The translations under genes were made by a program, and so were the position numbers. The notes beneath the pieces were generated by a model, which saw only the letters and a list, made by a program, of their open reading frames with translations, did not search any database and was not told where the DNA came from. From the NCBI GenBank assembly GCA_959022495.1, contig CAUEYX010000019.1:1-57468 (forward strand): a stretch of 57,468 nucleotides of DNA. Reading direction: 5' to 3'. Numbering within the stretch: position 1 is the first letter of the stretch; every line of letters starts with the position of its first letter. The DNA comes from an uncultured Lachnospiraceae bacterium (lineage in GTDB: Bacteria > Bacillota > Clostridia > Lachnospirales > Lachnospiraceae). This document shows, in pieces, positions 34,206 to 42,817 of the stretch.

Positions 34206-35531
34206 ATGTTTACAAAGCACAGATTATTCCAGGGTGCCGCTATCCTGACAGCTGCCGGGCTCATCACCCGGCTTATGGGATTTTTCTTCCGTATCTTTTT
34301 AAGCCATGCGTTCGGTGAAGAGAGTGTGGGGCTCTACCAGCTTATTTTCCCCGTGTATGCTCTCTGTCTTTCTATCAGCACTGCCGGCATTCAGACGGCA
34401 GTCTCCCGCATGACCGCCGAAAAAATCTCAAAAGGGCAGAAAGAAGAGGCAGGGAACGTGCTGCGCACCGCTCTCTGCCTCACTCTGATCCTGTCTTTCG
34501 CCGAGGTCCTGCTGATCCAGCAGAACGCACCCGCCATTGCTGAAACATTTTTAGGAGACCCCAGATGTACGGAAATGCTGGTTATCATCTCCTATGCACT
34601 GCCGTGCGCCGCAGTCCACAGCTGTATCTGTGGATACAGCTTCGGGCTGCAGCACGCGAAACTTCCTGCCTTCAGCCAGCTCATAGAACAGACTTCCCGC
34701 ATCCTTTTCGTAGTCCTTCTCTTTACTTTTATGAAAAATACCGGACGCGCGCCTTCTATTCAGCTCGCGGCTGCCGGGGTTGTGGCGGGCGAATTCGCCT
34801 CCGCCATGTTTTCTGCCCGTCTGCTGGCCGCGCAGAAACCTTTTGGGCATATCTCCGGTCTTCCTTCCTTATCTGGAAGTCTCCGGGAACTGCTCAGCCT
34901 GTCCACGCCCCTGACCGCCAACCGCGCGGCCGTCACCCTGCTCCAGAGCGTGGAAGCCGCCTCCATCCCGGCCTGCCTTAAATTGTACGGCATGAGCGGG
35001 AGCGCGGCACTGAGCATATACGGCGTGCTGACCGGCATGGCCATGCCCTGCATCCTCTTTCCATCTGCCATCACAAACTCCGTTGGCACTGTGCTGATGC
35101 CCGCTGTCAGCGCAGCGCAGGCAGTCGGGAACCGCACGGCCATGGCAAAGCTTCTGAAAAAAGCTGTGGGAAGCTGCCTCATACTCGGACTGTCGTGCTG
35201 TCTCTTCTTCCTGATCTTCGGGAACCTGATCGGGACCGTGCTCTTCCACAGCTCTTCCGCCGGCAGATTTATTCTGACCCTGGCCTGGATCTGCCCTTTC
35301 CTGTATACGAATACAGCCCTCATGAGCGCTATCAACGGGCTTGGCAAAACTCTTTTTACATTCCTGATTAATGTAACCGGGCTGCTCGTCCGCATTGCAG
35401 GCGTATTCCTCGCAATTCCCAGGTTCGGAATTCAGGGCTATCTCTGGGGGCTTCTGATAAGCCAGTTTGTGATATCCGGCCTGGCGGCGGCCGTTCTCCT
35501 GACTGCTTCCCGCACACCGGCCCATACATAA
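34206..35531 (+). CDS. Polysaccharide/lipid flippase, SpoVB/MurJ-like (MOP superfamily)
   Basis: 441 residues with about 12-14 predicted membrane helices. The N-terminus (LITRLMGFFFRIFLSHAFGEESVGLYQL) and the internal repeat pattern fit the SpoVB/MurJ branch of the MOP flippase superfamily, which move lipid-linked cell-wall precursors across the membrane. In spore formers SpoVB supports spore cortex synthesis; this is likely because SpoIIM lies next door, but MurJ-type function is possible. GAGGT lies 8 bases before the ATG. Single-gene, divergent from iscR. Confidence 0.9.
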   Translation: MFTKHRLFQGAAILTAAGLITRLMGFFFRIFLSHAFGEESVGLYQLIFPVYALCLSISTAGIQTAVSRMTAEKISKGQKEEAGNVLRTALCLTLILSFAEVLLIQQNAPAIAETFLGDPRCTEMLVIISYALPCAAVHSCICGYSFGLQHAKLPAFSQLIEQTSRILFVVLLFTFMKNTGRAPSIQLAAAGVVAGEFASAMFSARLLAAQKPFGHISGLPSLSGSLRELLSLSTPLTANRAAVTLLQSVEAASIPACLKLYGMSGSAALSIYGVLTGMAMPCILFPSAITNSVGTVLMPAVSAAQAVGNRTAMAKLLKKAVGSCLILGLSCCLFFLIFGNLIGTVLFHSSSAGRFILTLAWICPFLYTNTALMSAINGLGKTLFTFLINVTGLLVRIAGVFLAIPRFGIQGYLWGLLISQFVISGLAAAVLLTASRTPAHT

Positions 35532-35567
35532 GCCGGCGGCATACGCTCCATAAAGCCCCGCAAATAA

Positions 35568-35590
35568 GCCGGCCAGACAGCGGCCGGCCC
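35568..35590 (+). terminator. Probable terminator of the flippase gene
   Basis: GCCGGCC ... GGCCGGC stem and a weakly T-rich CCTCCTCTTT tail in the 65 bases between convergent genes. Confidence 0.5.
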
Positions 35591-35596
35591 TCCTCT

Positions 35597-36136
35597 TTAA
35601 AATACAGAGAGAAACGCTTTGACAAGAATCGGATTTACGTACATCTCCAGAATCATCCCCACAGCCATCGTCAGAGATACGAACACCGTTTTCTGCCGGT
35701 TCCAGTGGGTCTGCGGAACGGTATAACAGTACCACAGCAGTACCACATACGCCGGAATATACAGCAGAAACTGGGGAAAAAGCCCCACAATGCACAAAAG
35801 GCTTCCCTTAATGCCCAGATTCAGCACTGCGGTGGAGATGAGGATTCCTCCGGAAATGCCCGTCCAAACAAGGAACAGGACAGCGGATGCCTTCCCGGCC
35901 TTTGTAAAAGACAATCCGGCCAGCGCCAGGAACGGTACGGCACGAAGCCGCAGAAGATACCAGATATACTCCCTCGCTTCCACATGCACCGACTGAAACT
36001 GATTCAAGAAAAAATCACTGAATATTCCCGGTTCAGCCATGTATCTGCGGGCAATAAAATTGACATAAATAATGCCGAGCAGAAACCCCGGCATAAAGAA
36101 AATGAGAAACTGTTTTCTCGTGCGAAATATCTTCAT
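35597..36136 (-). CDS. spoIIM: Stage II sporulation protein M
   Basis: 179 residues, about five membrane helices. The LGIIYVNFIARRY N-terminus, the FPQFLLYIPAY segment and the C-terminal ILEMYVNPILV are SpoIIM hallmarks. In Bacillus SpoIIM is part of the SpoIIDMP engulfment complex that remodels septal peptidoglycan. The AGGAGG is only 4 bases from the ATG. Lies 91 bases after the NUDIX gene on the same strand. Confidence 0.9.
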   Translation of the reverse strand: MKIFRTRKQFLIFFMPGFLLGIIYVNFIARRYMAEPGIFSDFFLNQFQSVHVEAREYIWYLLRLRAVPFLALAGLSFTKAGKASAVLFLVWTGISGGILISTAVLNLGIKGSLLCIVGLFPQFLLYIPAYVVLLWYCYTVPQTHWNRQKTVFVSLTMAVGMILEMYVNPILVKAFLSVF

Positions 36137-36227
36137 GGCGCCTCCTGATCACACTTGGACTGATCCGCCCCGGAACCAGGTTCTCCCTGTCCCGCCGGAT
36201 ATTTCATTATATGCCGGGGTCTGTCTT

Positions 36228-36767
36228 TTATACACCATATTTTACCGCATAGGCCATAAGCGATGCCACCGTCTTGGCATCTTCGATCTCTCCTGTGAAT
36301 ACCTTCTCCTTGAGTTCCTCTATGCTGTAAGCTTTCAGGTCAATAAATTCATCCTCGTCCAGATGCTGTTTAGAAGGGATAAGATCTTTTGCCACATACA
36401 CCTCGATCTTCTCATTACAGAAAGCAACTGTCGTGCGCAGCGTGATCAGCCATTCCATGTTCTCACTCCTGTACCCGGTCTCTTCCTCCAGTTCTCTGGC
36501 CGCGCATTCCTGTCCCGGTTCATCCTCCGCGTCGAGGGCACCCGCCGGGATCTCCAGCGTATACCGCTCAAGCGCGTTCCTGTACTGTCTCACCATCAGA
36601 ATCTTCCCATCCGCTGTGACAGGAACTACCGCCGCTGCCCCTTTATGTTTAATAAAATCCCAGATTACGGTATGGTCGCCATTGATCTCCATTGTATCCT
36701 GATAGAAATCGATGATCTTTCCTTTGAATTTCAGTTCCCGTTTCAGACGTTTGATCTCGTCACTCAT
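36228..36767 (-). CDS. NUDIX hydrolase, ADP-ribose pyrophosphatase-like
   Basis: 179 residues. Nudix box around GALDAEDEPGQECAARELEEETGY (glycine, E-x5, REL-EE pattern intact), with the VRQYRNALERYTLEIPAG segment typical of ADP-ribose diphosphatases. Likely hydrolyses ADP-ribose or related nucleoside diphosphates. The frame is open 24 codons further upstream, but GGAGG 8 bases before the ATG at 36767 decides the start. It lies behind the rny terminator and needs its own promoter, which I could not place. Confidence 0.92.
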   Translation of the reverse strand: MSDEIKRLKRELKFKGKIIDFYQDTMEINGDHTVIWDFIKHKGAAAVVPVTADGKILMVRQYRNALERYTLEIPAGALDAEDEPGQECAARELEEETGYRSENMEWLITLRTTVAFCNEKIEVYVAKDLIPSKQHLDEDEFIDLKAYSIEELKEKVFTGEIEDAKTVASLMAYAVKYGV

Positions 36768-36795
36768 GATATTCTCCTCCATTTTCCGTTTTTCA

Positions 36796-36829
36796 GAAAA
36801 AAGAAAGCCCCCGTCTTTCGACAAGGGCT
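36796..36829 (-). terminator. Terminator of rny
   Basis: Minus strand AGCCCTTGTC-GAAA-GACGGGGGCT (10-bp stem with a GNRA-type loop and two G-T pairs) then TTTCTTTTTT. Confidence 0.9.
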
Positions 36830-36858
36830 GACCTTTCATCTGTTGTTATGATTTCTTG

Positions 36859-38418
36859 CTATTTCGCGTAATCTGTCGCCCGTGACTCACGGATTACATT
36901 TACTTTGATTTGTCCCGGATACTCAAGCTCAAATTCAATCTGCTTCGCGATATCCCTGGCCATAAGCACCATATCATCATCAGATACCTGCTCTGGAACT
37001 ACCATAACACGAATCTCTCTACCTGCCTGGATGGCAAAAGATTTGTCCACACCTTTAAACTGGTTGGTAATCTCTTCTAACTGTTTCAATCTGTTTGTAT
37101 ATGTTTCGATGGTCTCACGCCTTGCGCCCGGCCGTGCCGCTGAAATCGTATCCGCAGCCTGCACCACGCACGCGATCAGTGTCTGCGGTTCCACATCTCC
37201 ATGATGGGCTTCCACAGCATTAATAACAGTTGCGGACTCCTTATACTTCCTACAGAGATCCACACCTATCTGGATATGTGACCCTTCTACATCGTGGTCG
37301 ATCGATTTGCCTATATCATGCAAAAGTCCGGCGCGTTTCGCCATTCTTACATCGATGCCAATCTCTCCCGCGAGGAGCCCCGCGAGCTGAGCAACCTCGA
37401 TAGAGTGCTTCAGGGCGTTCTGCCCGTAGCTCGTCCTAAACTTCATGCGGCCGAGCAGACGGATCAGTTCCGGATGAATGCCCGGCACGCCCACTTCAAG
37501 GGCTGCGGCTTCTCCTTCTTCCCTGATCATGGTATCGACCTCTTTCTGCGCCTTCTCTACCATTTCCTCAATTCTTGCCGGATGGATACGCCCATCCACA
37601 ATCAGCCTCTCAAGGGCGATTCTGGCCACTTCGCGGCGGATCGGGTCAAATCCGGATAAAACAACCGCTTCCGGTGTATCATCAATAATCAGTTCTACGC
37701 CGGTGAGTGTCTCCAATGTCCGGATATTCCTTCCCTCTCTTCCGATAATGCGGCCTTTCATCTCATCGCTCGGAAGCTGTACGACAGAGATCGTCGTCTC
37801 TGCTACATGGTCCGCGGCACATCGCTGGATGGCATTGACTACATACTCTTTCGCTTTCTTGTCAGCATCCTCTTTCGCCTGGGCTTCCAGCTCCCTGACC
37901 ATTTTCGCAGTGTCATGCTTCACATCTTCTTCAACAGTTTTCAACAGATATTCTTTTGCCTGTTCGGAGGTAAGTCCTGAGATTCGTTCCAGTTCCTGTA
38001 CACGTTTCTGACTCAGCTCTTCTACCTTGGCTTCACGCTGGCGAAGTTGTTCTTCCTTTGCTGTAAGCTTTGACTCCCGATGTTCCAGGATATCAGAACG
38101 TTTGTCAACTGCTTCCTCTTTTGAGAGCACTCTTTTCTCATAGCGCTGCAGTTCCGCTCTTCTCTCCTTTGTCTCTTTCTCAAGATCATTCTTTGTCTTG
38201 ATCGACTCTTCCTTCACTTCCAAAAGAGCTTCCTTCTTCGTTGTCTCAGCAGTTTTCACAGCATCGTCGATGATCTCTCTCGCCTTTGCTTCCGCGTTCC
38301 CGATTTTGCTCTGAGCGTTTTTCTTCAGATTGGAAACCGTTGCAAAGTGAGAAATAATCCCAACTATCAACGCGAGGGCCACGGCAATTACTATACATAA
38401 GCCTAAACTTAATTGCAC
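36859..38418 (-). CDS. rny: Ribonuclease Y
   Basis: 519 residues. N-terminal membrane helix (residues about 4-25), a long coiled coil (about 30-200), KH RNA-binding domain (GRIIGREGRNIRTLE) and HD catalytic domain with HSIEV and HDIGKSIDHD. Membrane-anchored endoribonuclease that initiates mRNA decay. Starts with GTG, with GGAGG 7 bases upstream. Its promoter overlaps the end of recX. Confidence 0.97.
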   Translation of the reverse strand: MQLSLGLCIVIAVALALIVGIISHFATVSNLKKNAQSKIGNAEAKAREIIDDAVKTAETTKKEALLEVKEESIKTKNDLEKETKERRAELQRYEKRVLSKEEAVDKRSDILEHRESKLTAKEEQLRQREAKVEELSQKRVQELERISGLTSEQAKEYLLKTVEEDVKHDTAKMVRELEAQAKEDADKKAKEYVVNAIQRCAADHVAETTISVVQLPSDEMKGRIIGREGRNIRTLETLTGVELIIDDTPEAVVLSGFDPIRREVARIALERLIVDGRIHPARIEEMVEKAQKEVDTMIREEGEAAALEVGVPGIHPELIRLLGRMKFRTSYGQNALKHSIEVAQLAGLLAGEIGIDVRMAKRAGLLHDIGKSIDHDVEGSHIQIGVDLCRKYKESATVINAVEAHHGDVEPQTLIACVVQAADTISAARPGARRETIETYTNRLKQLEEITNQFKGVDKSFAIQAGREIRVMVVPEQVSDDDMVLMARDIAKQIEFELEYPGQIKVNVIRESRATDYAK

Positions 38419-38474
38419 AGGAGCACCTCCTTATTTAATTTTCATTGTACATATTACTTAAATACAACAGTTAA

Positions 38475-38503
38475 ATTTTATACTGTTTTCACAACAATGT
38501 CAA
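38475..38503 (-). promoter_or_regulatory. Promoter of rny
   Basis: TTGACA, 17 bases, TAAAAT on the minus strand; the -35 overlaps the last recX codons. Confidence 0.75.
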
Positions 38504-39123
38504 GCATTCTCATTATAGTTTTGTATCACTTGACGGATGGTGTCGTAGCGGAAACCCTTTCGTGCCAGATATCCGTAGATTTTCTGTAATTCTGTCTCTT
38601 CGCAGGCCTCCGGGGAAAACCGTTTTTTCTTCAGTATTTTCCGTACTGCCTCCTGCTCCCCATCCTCTTCTGCTCCATCGGAGCACGCGTCAAATGCGGC
38701 TTCAATCTGATCGGACCCGATCCCTTTTCTCAAAAGAAGTGCCCGGATCTCCTTCCGGCTCTTGCTGCCCTGCCTGCTCCTCACGAAATTCTCCGCGTAC
38801 CGGGCATCGTTGAGATATCCGAATGACTTCACATACTGGATGGCGCCTTCCACGGCATCCTGGGGATACAGCCCCTGGAACAATTTTTCCCTGAGGGCCG
38901 CCTCCGTGCGGTCCATGTCCTCCAAAAGGTGCATGGCCCGCAGTTTTGCTCTCTTCATGATCACTTCCCTGCGGATCTTATCAACGGTCTCCTCCGGGAT
39001 GTCTCCGCCATCCCGGATACCGAACCGGGACAGTTCCCCCTTATAGAGGACAAAAGCAAATTCCCCGTCCAGATACACTTTGAATTTGGTCTTTGTCAGC
39101 GGTTCTACCTTTGTAACTGTCAT
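38500..39123 (-). CDS. recX: Regulatory protein RecX
   Basis: 207 residues, within the family range. All-helical RecX repeats: KRAKLRAMHLLEDMDRTEAALREKL, YLNDARYAENFVRSRQGSKSRKEIRALLLRKG and KIYGYLARKGFRYDTI. It modulates RecA filaments by binding in the groove. Its start ATG overlaps the recA stop as ATGA, so translation is coupled to recA. Confidence 0.95.
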   Translation of the reverse strand: MTVTKVEPLTKTKFKVYLDGEFAFVLYKGELSRFGIRDGGDIPEETVDKIRREVIMKRAKLRAMHLLEDMDRTEAALREKLFQGLYPQDAVEGAIQYVKSFGYLNDARYAENFVRSRQGSKSRKEIRALLLRKGIGSDQIEAAFDACSDGAEEDGEQEAVRKILKKKRFSPEACEETELQKIYGYLARKGFRYDTIRQVIQNYNENA

Positions 39124-40256
39124 TCTGTCTTTCCGCCTTTAAGGGCAAGATCACTGTTCTGCCCGGCTTTCTTCTGGGCTGCCTTCTTATCCTCCTGTTT
39201 CTCCACGGTCTTCTTTTCCCCGCTGCCCTCTGCGGTTTCACTGCTGTCTCCGTCCGCGCCCGACAAATTGTAGTGAGACCGGACTTTCTGGTCCAGTTCT
39301 TCCATCAGTTCGGGATGATTTTCAAGATAGGCTTTGGCGTTCTCCCGTCCCTGCCCGATCTTCTCGCCTTCGTAAGCATACCATGCGCCGCTCTTCCGGA
39401 TTAGGTCAATACCTGTGGCAAGATCCAGGATGTCCCCCGCCCTGGAGATCCCTTTTCCGAACATAATGTCAAACTCCGCCTCCTTAAACGGGGGAGCGAT
39501 CTTATTCTTCACAATTTTAATGCGGGTGCGGTTCCCGACCATCTCCCCGCTCTGTTTTAAGGTCTCGATCCTTCTCACATCCATGCGGACAGAAGCATAG
39601 AACTTCAGAGCGCGTCCGCCTGTCGTGGTCTCGGGATTCCCGAACATCACACCCACTTTTTCACGGAGCTGGTTGATAAAGATCACCACACAGTTCGATT
39701 TGCTGATAACCGGGGTCAGCTTCCTGAGCGCCTGGGACATCAGCCTTGCCTGGAGACCGACGTGGCTGTCTCCCATATCTCCTTCGATCTCCTGTTTCGG
39801 CACAAGGGCTGCCACAGAGTCAATGACAATAATATCGATGGCTCCGGAACGCACCATCGTCTCCGCAATCTCAAGAGCCTGGTCGCCGCTGTCCGGCTGT
39901 GAGATATAAAGTTCATCGATATCCACTCCGATATTCTTCGCGTACACAGGGTCCATCGCGTGCTCTGCATCAATGAAGCCCGCGATGCCGCCTCTTTTCT
40001 GCACTTCCGCAATCATGTGCAGGGCTACTGTCGTCTTACCGCTGGACTCCGGTCCATAGATCTCAATGACACGCCCCTTCGGTACACCGCCCAGTCCCAG
40101 CGCAAGGTCCAGACTTAAGCATCCCGTGGGTACTGTCTCTACCGCAACATGGGCTCCTGACTCCCCGAGCTTCATAACCGCACCTTTCCCAAAATCCTTC
40201 TCCAGTTTCGCGATCGCTGCATCCAGCGCTTTCTTCTTTTCTTCATTCACTGCCAT
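39120..40256 (-). CDS. recA: Recombinase RecA
   Basis: 378 residues. Walker A GPESSGKTT at about 66-74, Walker B and the INQLREKVGV L1/L2 regions, plus a variable Lys-rich acidic C-terminal tail. Drives strand exchange and LexA self-cleavage. The open frame extends to 40286, but GGAG 9 bases before the ATG at 40256 sets the start. A LexA box lies immediately upstream. Confidence 0.98.
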   Translation of the reverse strand: MAVNEEKKKALDAAIAKLEKDFGKGAVMKLGESGAHVAVETVPTGCLSLDLALGLGGVPKGRVIEIYGPESSGKTTVALHMIAEVQKRGGIAGFIDAEHAMDPVYAKNIGVDIDELYISQPDSGDQALEIAETMVRSGAIDIIVIDSVAALVPKQEIEGDMGDSHVGLQARLMSQALRKLTPVISKSNCVVIFINQLREKVGVMFGNPETTTGGRALKFYASVRMDVRRIETLKQSGEMVGNRTRIKIVKNKIAPPFKEAEFDIMFGKGISRAGDILDLATGIDLIRKSGAWYAYEGEKIGQGRENAKAYLENHPELMEELDQKVRSHYNLSGADGDSSETAEGSGEKKTVEKQEDKKAAQKKAGQNSDLALKGGKTE

Positions 40257-40279
40257 AATCAAATTCTCCTTCTCTGAAT

Positions 40280-40293
40280 CGAACAATTGTTCG
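40280..40293 (-). promoter_or_regulatory. LexA (SOS) box of recA
   Basis: CGAACAATTGTTCG, a perfect 14-bp palindrome of the Gram-positive CGAACnnnnGTTCG class, a few bases downstream of the predicted start site. Confidence 0.93.
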
Positions 40294-40304
40294 CTCTAGG
40301 TATT

Positions 40305-40333
40305 ATAGTATTATACCTCTTGTAAAATGTCAA
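40305..40333 (-). promoter_or_regulatory. Promoter of recA
   Basis: TTGACA, 17 bases, TACTAT on the minus strand; another TATAAT in the spacer gives a worse spacing. Confidence 0.85.
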
Positions 40334-40591
40334 CAAATTTTTCATTCCTTATTATACATTTTTACATGTACAATAAACCGGACTTTACTTTTGTTTTCTG
40401 TAAAATTTATAAAAAGATCCTATGCTGCCCCTGTCATATTCCAATCCTCCTTATCTGCGAAATGTAAATCATAATGCTGCATCCATCATCGGGTAAATAT
40501 CCTGAAACAGAACTTCCGAAAATGAGAAGCCTTTCGGCATGAGTGACGGGCAGACAGAATACTGCCCGTATCAGTGAAGACATAATAGCAT
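40334..40591. other. Gene-free stretch between recA and the GNAT gene, with a remnant start and a hairpin
   Basis: Contains a canonical GGAGG 8 bases before an ATG on the minus strand (40437) that reads only MTGAA before TAG at 40420, probably the remnant or false start of a lost gene, and a hairpin ACGGGCAG / CTGCCCGT at 40546-40569. I saw nothing else. Confidence 0.5.
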
Positions 40592-40616
40592 AAAGAAAGC
40601 CGGAAAACAATCCGGC
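40592..40616 (-). terminator. Terminator of the VUT-SDR-GNAT operon
   Basis: Minus strand GCCGGATTGTTTTCCGGC then TTTCTTTATG, 33 bases after the GNAT stop. Confidence 0.85.
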
Positions 40617-40648
40617 AGAATAGACAAATTCACCTGGCGCATCCCTCC

Positions 40649-41257
40649 TCAGCGGCCGCAGGATACTCCGCATTTTTCCAATATTTCTCTTTCCAGCCCA
40701 GTGAAGGGGATTACACGTTCTGGTTTTTCCTTATGTTCCCCAATGATCTTCTCCATCCAGACCATATGATACCACCGGCCGAATTTGTAACCGCTGTTAT
40801 GGAAAACCCCTGCCATCTGATATCCCATGCGGCGATGGAACTCCACACTGTCCTTTCCCAGATACTCGTCCTCCGTCTCCGGGAATCCGATGCAGGCATT
40901 CAGATTCAGAATGTTCTGGGACACGGATATTTTCTCAAGCGTCCCATATAATAATCTTCCAATGCCCTTTCTCCGGCTGTCCCGGCGCAGGTAGATCGTC
41001 GTCTCCGCGGACCAGCCGTATGCAGCCCTGCCGATAAAGGGACTTGTATACGCGTAACCAATGATTTCCCCTTCATCCTCCGCCGCAAGGTAAGGATACT
41101 TCTCCAGCCGCGCCTCGATCCTGTCCCGAAACACGTCCACAGAAGGCACAGCATACTCAAAGGAAACAGCTGTGTGCTCCACATAAGGAGCGTAAATCTC
41201 AAGCAGCTCCTCAGCATCTCCGGGAAGTGCCGCGCGTATCTTTACTTCTCTGCTCAT
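40649..41257 (-). CDS. GNAT acetyltransferase, phosphinothricin-acetyltransferase-like
   Basis: 202 residues. GNAT fold with SAETTIYLRRDSRRKGIGRLLYGTLEK (acetyl-CoA pyrophosphate loop RRxGIG) and HRRMGYQMAGVFHNSGYKFGRWYHMVWMEK, which resembles the PAT/Bar and YncA/MddA branch that N-acetylates small amino-acid-like substrates. The frame is open upstream, but GGAGG 7 bases before the ATG at 41257 fixes the start. It follows the SDR gene by 13 bases and belongs to the riboswitch-controlled operon; the substrate is unknown. The C-terminal tail of about 25 residues is longer than in typical members. Confidence 0.88.
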   Translation of the reverse strand: MSREVKIRAALPGDAEELLEIYAPYVEHTAVSFEYAVPSVDVFRDRIEARLEKYPYLAAEDEGEIIGYAYTSPFIGRAAYGWSAETTIYLRRDSRRKGIGRLLYGTLEKISVSQNILNLNACIGFPETEDEYLGKDSVEFHRRMGYQMAGVFHNSGYKFGRWYHMVWMEKIIGEHKEKPERVIPFTGLEREILEKCGVSCGR

Positions 41258-41270
41258 CGTCCTGCCTCCT

Positions 41271-41927
41271 TCAGCAATCCTTCCAGACAAAGTTATGTTT
41301 GATGGATTCTCCGCCGTCCACAACAATACTCTGCCCCGTGCAGAAGGTATTTGTCACGGTCAGGAAATATGCCCACTCCGCGATCTCCTCCGGCGTCGCC
41401 CATTTTTTCAGAGGAGTTTCTTCCATGATCTGCGCCCACAGGCCCTCATCATTCATCACGCATTCATTCAGCGGAGTCAGCACGCCGCCGGGGTCCAGGC
41501 TGTTGCAGGTGCCCCCATACGCTGCCACCCGCATGGCCACATTCTTCGTATATGCCAGCACGCCTCCCTTGCTCGCGCAGTATTCTGGAAATTCTGAACC
41601 CGTATGCGCGCTTGCGGAACCGATATTCAGAATAGAGCGGATCTGATCCTGGACACCGTATTTCTCAGTAATATAAATAAGCGCCTTGAGATTAATCTCA
41701 ATATCATCCTCATTCTGAGTTCCGGCATTGTTAATCAGGATATTGACATCCCTTATTTCCGGAAGCCGGCCATAATCGCGGACATCCATCTGGTAATGTG
41801 TGTAATTCCCATATTTGATCCCGGCTTTCTGCCGGTCGATCCCCGTCACCTCATGGCCTTCCGCCAGAAAGTGCTCTGCGATCGCTCTGCCGATCCCCTG
41901 CGATGTTCCCGTTATCAATACTTTCAT
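41271..41927 (-). CDS. Short-chain dehydrogenase/reductase
   Basis: 218 residues. Rossmann motif TGTSQGIGRAIA (TGxxxGIG) at residues 6-17, NNAGTQ, active-site Ser in IGSASAH and YCASK (Tyr and Lys), and a C-terminal VVDGG. Classical SDR, NAD(P)-dependent; substrate not assignable. Its ATG is one base after the VUT stop (TAA G ATG), so the two are tightly coupled. The shadow start at 41972 lies in the upstream gene and is rejected. Confidence 0.9.
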   Translation of the reverse strand: MKVLITGTSQGIGRAIAEHFLAEGHEVTGIDRQKAGIKYGNYTHYQMDVRDYGRLPEIRDVNILINNAGTQNEDDIEINLKALIYITEKYGVQDQIRSILNIGSASAHTGSEFPEYCASKGGVLAYTKNVAMRVAAYGGTCNSLDPGGVLTPLNECVMNDEGLWAQIMEETPLKKWATPEEIAEWAYFLTVTNTFCTGQSIVVDGGESIKHNFVWKDC

Positions 41928-41928
41928 C

Positions 41929-42705
41929 TTATTTTTCCTCTCCCATATAGGCAAGGTATTCCTGCCCCACATTGTGCTTCTTCCATTTTTTCACAATCTC
42001 GTAGCCAAACGGAGAGAACACCACTTCCATGAGCAGCTCCGCCAATGCTCCCGTCAGGGCGCATGTCGTACACTGCAGGACTGTCCAGTGGAATCCGTCC
42101 CAGAATATGGGCGCAAAGCCCACAAAGACGATGACCGCGAAAATAAAGTTATCCACAAACTGACCGATCAGAGTGGAAATATATGTACGGGCCGCAAACG
42201 CCAGTCTTCCATCCGGATTCCTCTGGAATGCTCTGCCGATCGTCCAGTTCAGAAAATTGTTAAGAGCCGCCGATGCAAGAAACGCGATGGTGCTTCCCAG
42301 AAGGATAAACCAGGTTCCGCCCAGGATCTCATTGAGTGCCGTGTAATCACCCGCATTGGACGGAATGATGCTCGCGATATAAAAAATCATGCAGGTCAGC
42401 AGATTGATCATGGACGCGAGGACCGCGATCTTCGTGGACGCCTTGGGACCAAAATGCTTCGTGATGATATCCATGCACATAAAGGACAGCCAGGATATGA
42501 GGATTCCTCCGTCCAACGCGATCCAGTCTGTCTGGACAAGTGTCTTGTTGGCAAGCAGGTTCATGCAGATCACGCTGACCACGAAGAGAGAAACCGCAGT
42601 CGCGGGAATGCATCTAAGCAGGATCACGGTCTCTTCTTTTTCTCTTTTAAACCATGTTCCGACCGCCCCGGAACTCTGTGTTGATTGTAGGTTTTCACTG
42701 TTCAT
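41929..42705 (-). CDS. VUT family transporter (YhhQ-like queuosine-precursor transporter)
   Basis: 258 residues, about six membrane helices. The segment GGILISWLSFMCMDIITKHFGPKAS is the VUT/DUF165 signature; the NFLNWTIGRAF and DNFIFAVIVFVGFAP stretches also fit. Members of this family import queuine/preQ1-type precursors (YhhQ), although others are unassigned. GGAGG lies 6 bases before the ATG. The leader of 160 bases carries a preQ1-I-like aptamer and a terminator, which supports the transport role. Confidence 0.88.
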   Translation of the reverse strand: MNSENLQSTQSSGAVGTWFKREKEETVILLRCIPATAVSLFVVSVICMNLLANKTLVQTDWIALDGGILISWLSFMCMDIITKHFGPKASTKIAVLASMINLLTCMIFYIASIIPSNAGDYTALNEILGGTWFILLGSTIAFLASAALNNFLNWTIGRAFQRNPDGRLAFAARTYISTLIGQFVDNFIFAVIVFVGFAPIFWDGFHWTVLQCTTCALTGALAELLMEVVFSPFGYEIVKKWKKHNVGQEYLAYMGEEK

Positions 42706-42732
42706 AATCTTCCTCCATAAGTAAAAATAATT

Positions 42733-42789
42733 CTACAAAACGCAAAACTACTCTCACAAAAGAAAAAGGCTCTGCAAAACGCAAAGCCA
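42733..42789. repeat. 18-bp tandemly spaced repeats in the VUT leader
   Basis: CTACAAAACGCAAAACTA (42733-42750) and CTGCAAAACGCAAAGCCA (42772-42789) differ at 3 positions. The second forms the terminator stem, the first a decayed copy of it. Confidence 0.7.
42758..42788 (-). terminator. Terminator in the VUT leader (expression platform)
   Basis: Minus strand GGCTTTGC-GTTTT-GCAGAGCC then TTTTTCTTTT, 30 bases past the aptamer and about 50 bases before the VUT start. Confidence 0.85.
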
Positions 42790-42817
42790 CTATCCTCACA
42801 TTATTATGAACAGCAGT

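Noticed and set aside
34391..35795. Minus-strand frames opposite the flippase (up to 308 codons)
   Set aside because: Antisense to a clear membrane protein; composition (Gly/Arg/Cys-rich) is typical of a shadow.
40434..40673. 79-codon minus-strand frame overlapping the end of the GNAT gene
   Set aside because: No ribosome site, overlaps the GNAT gene and its terminator, and has no recognisable domain.
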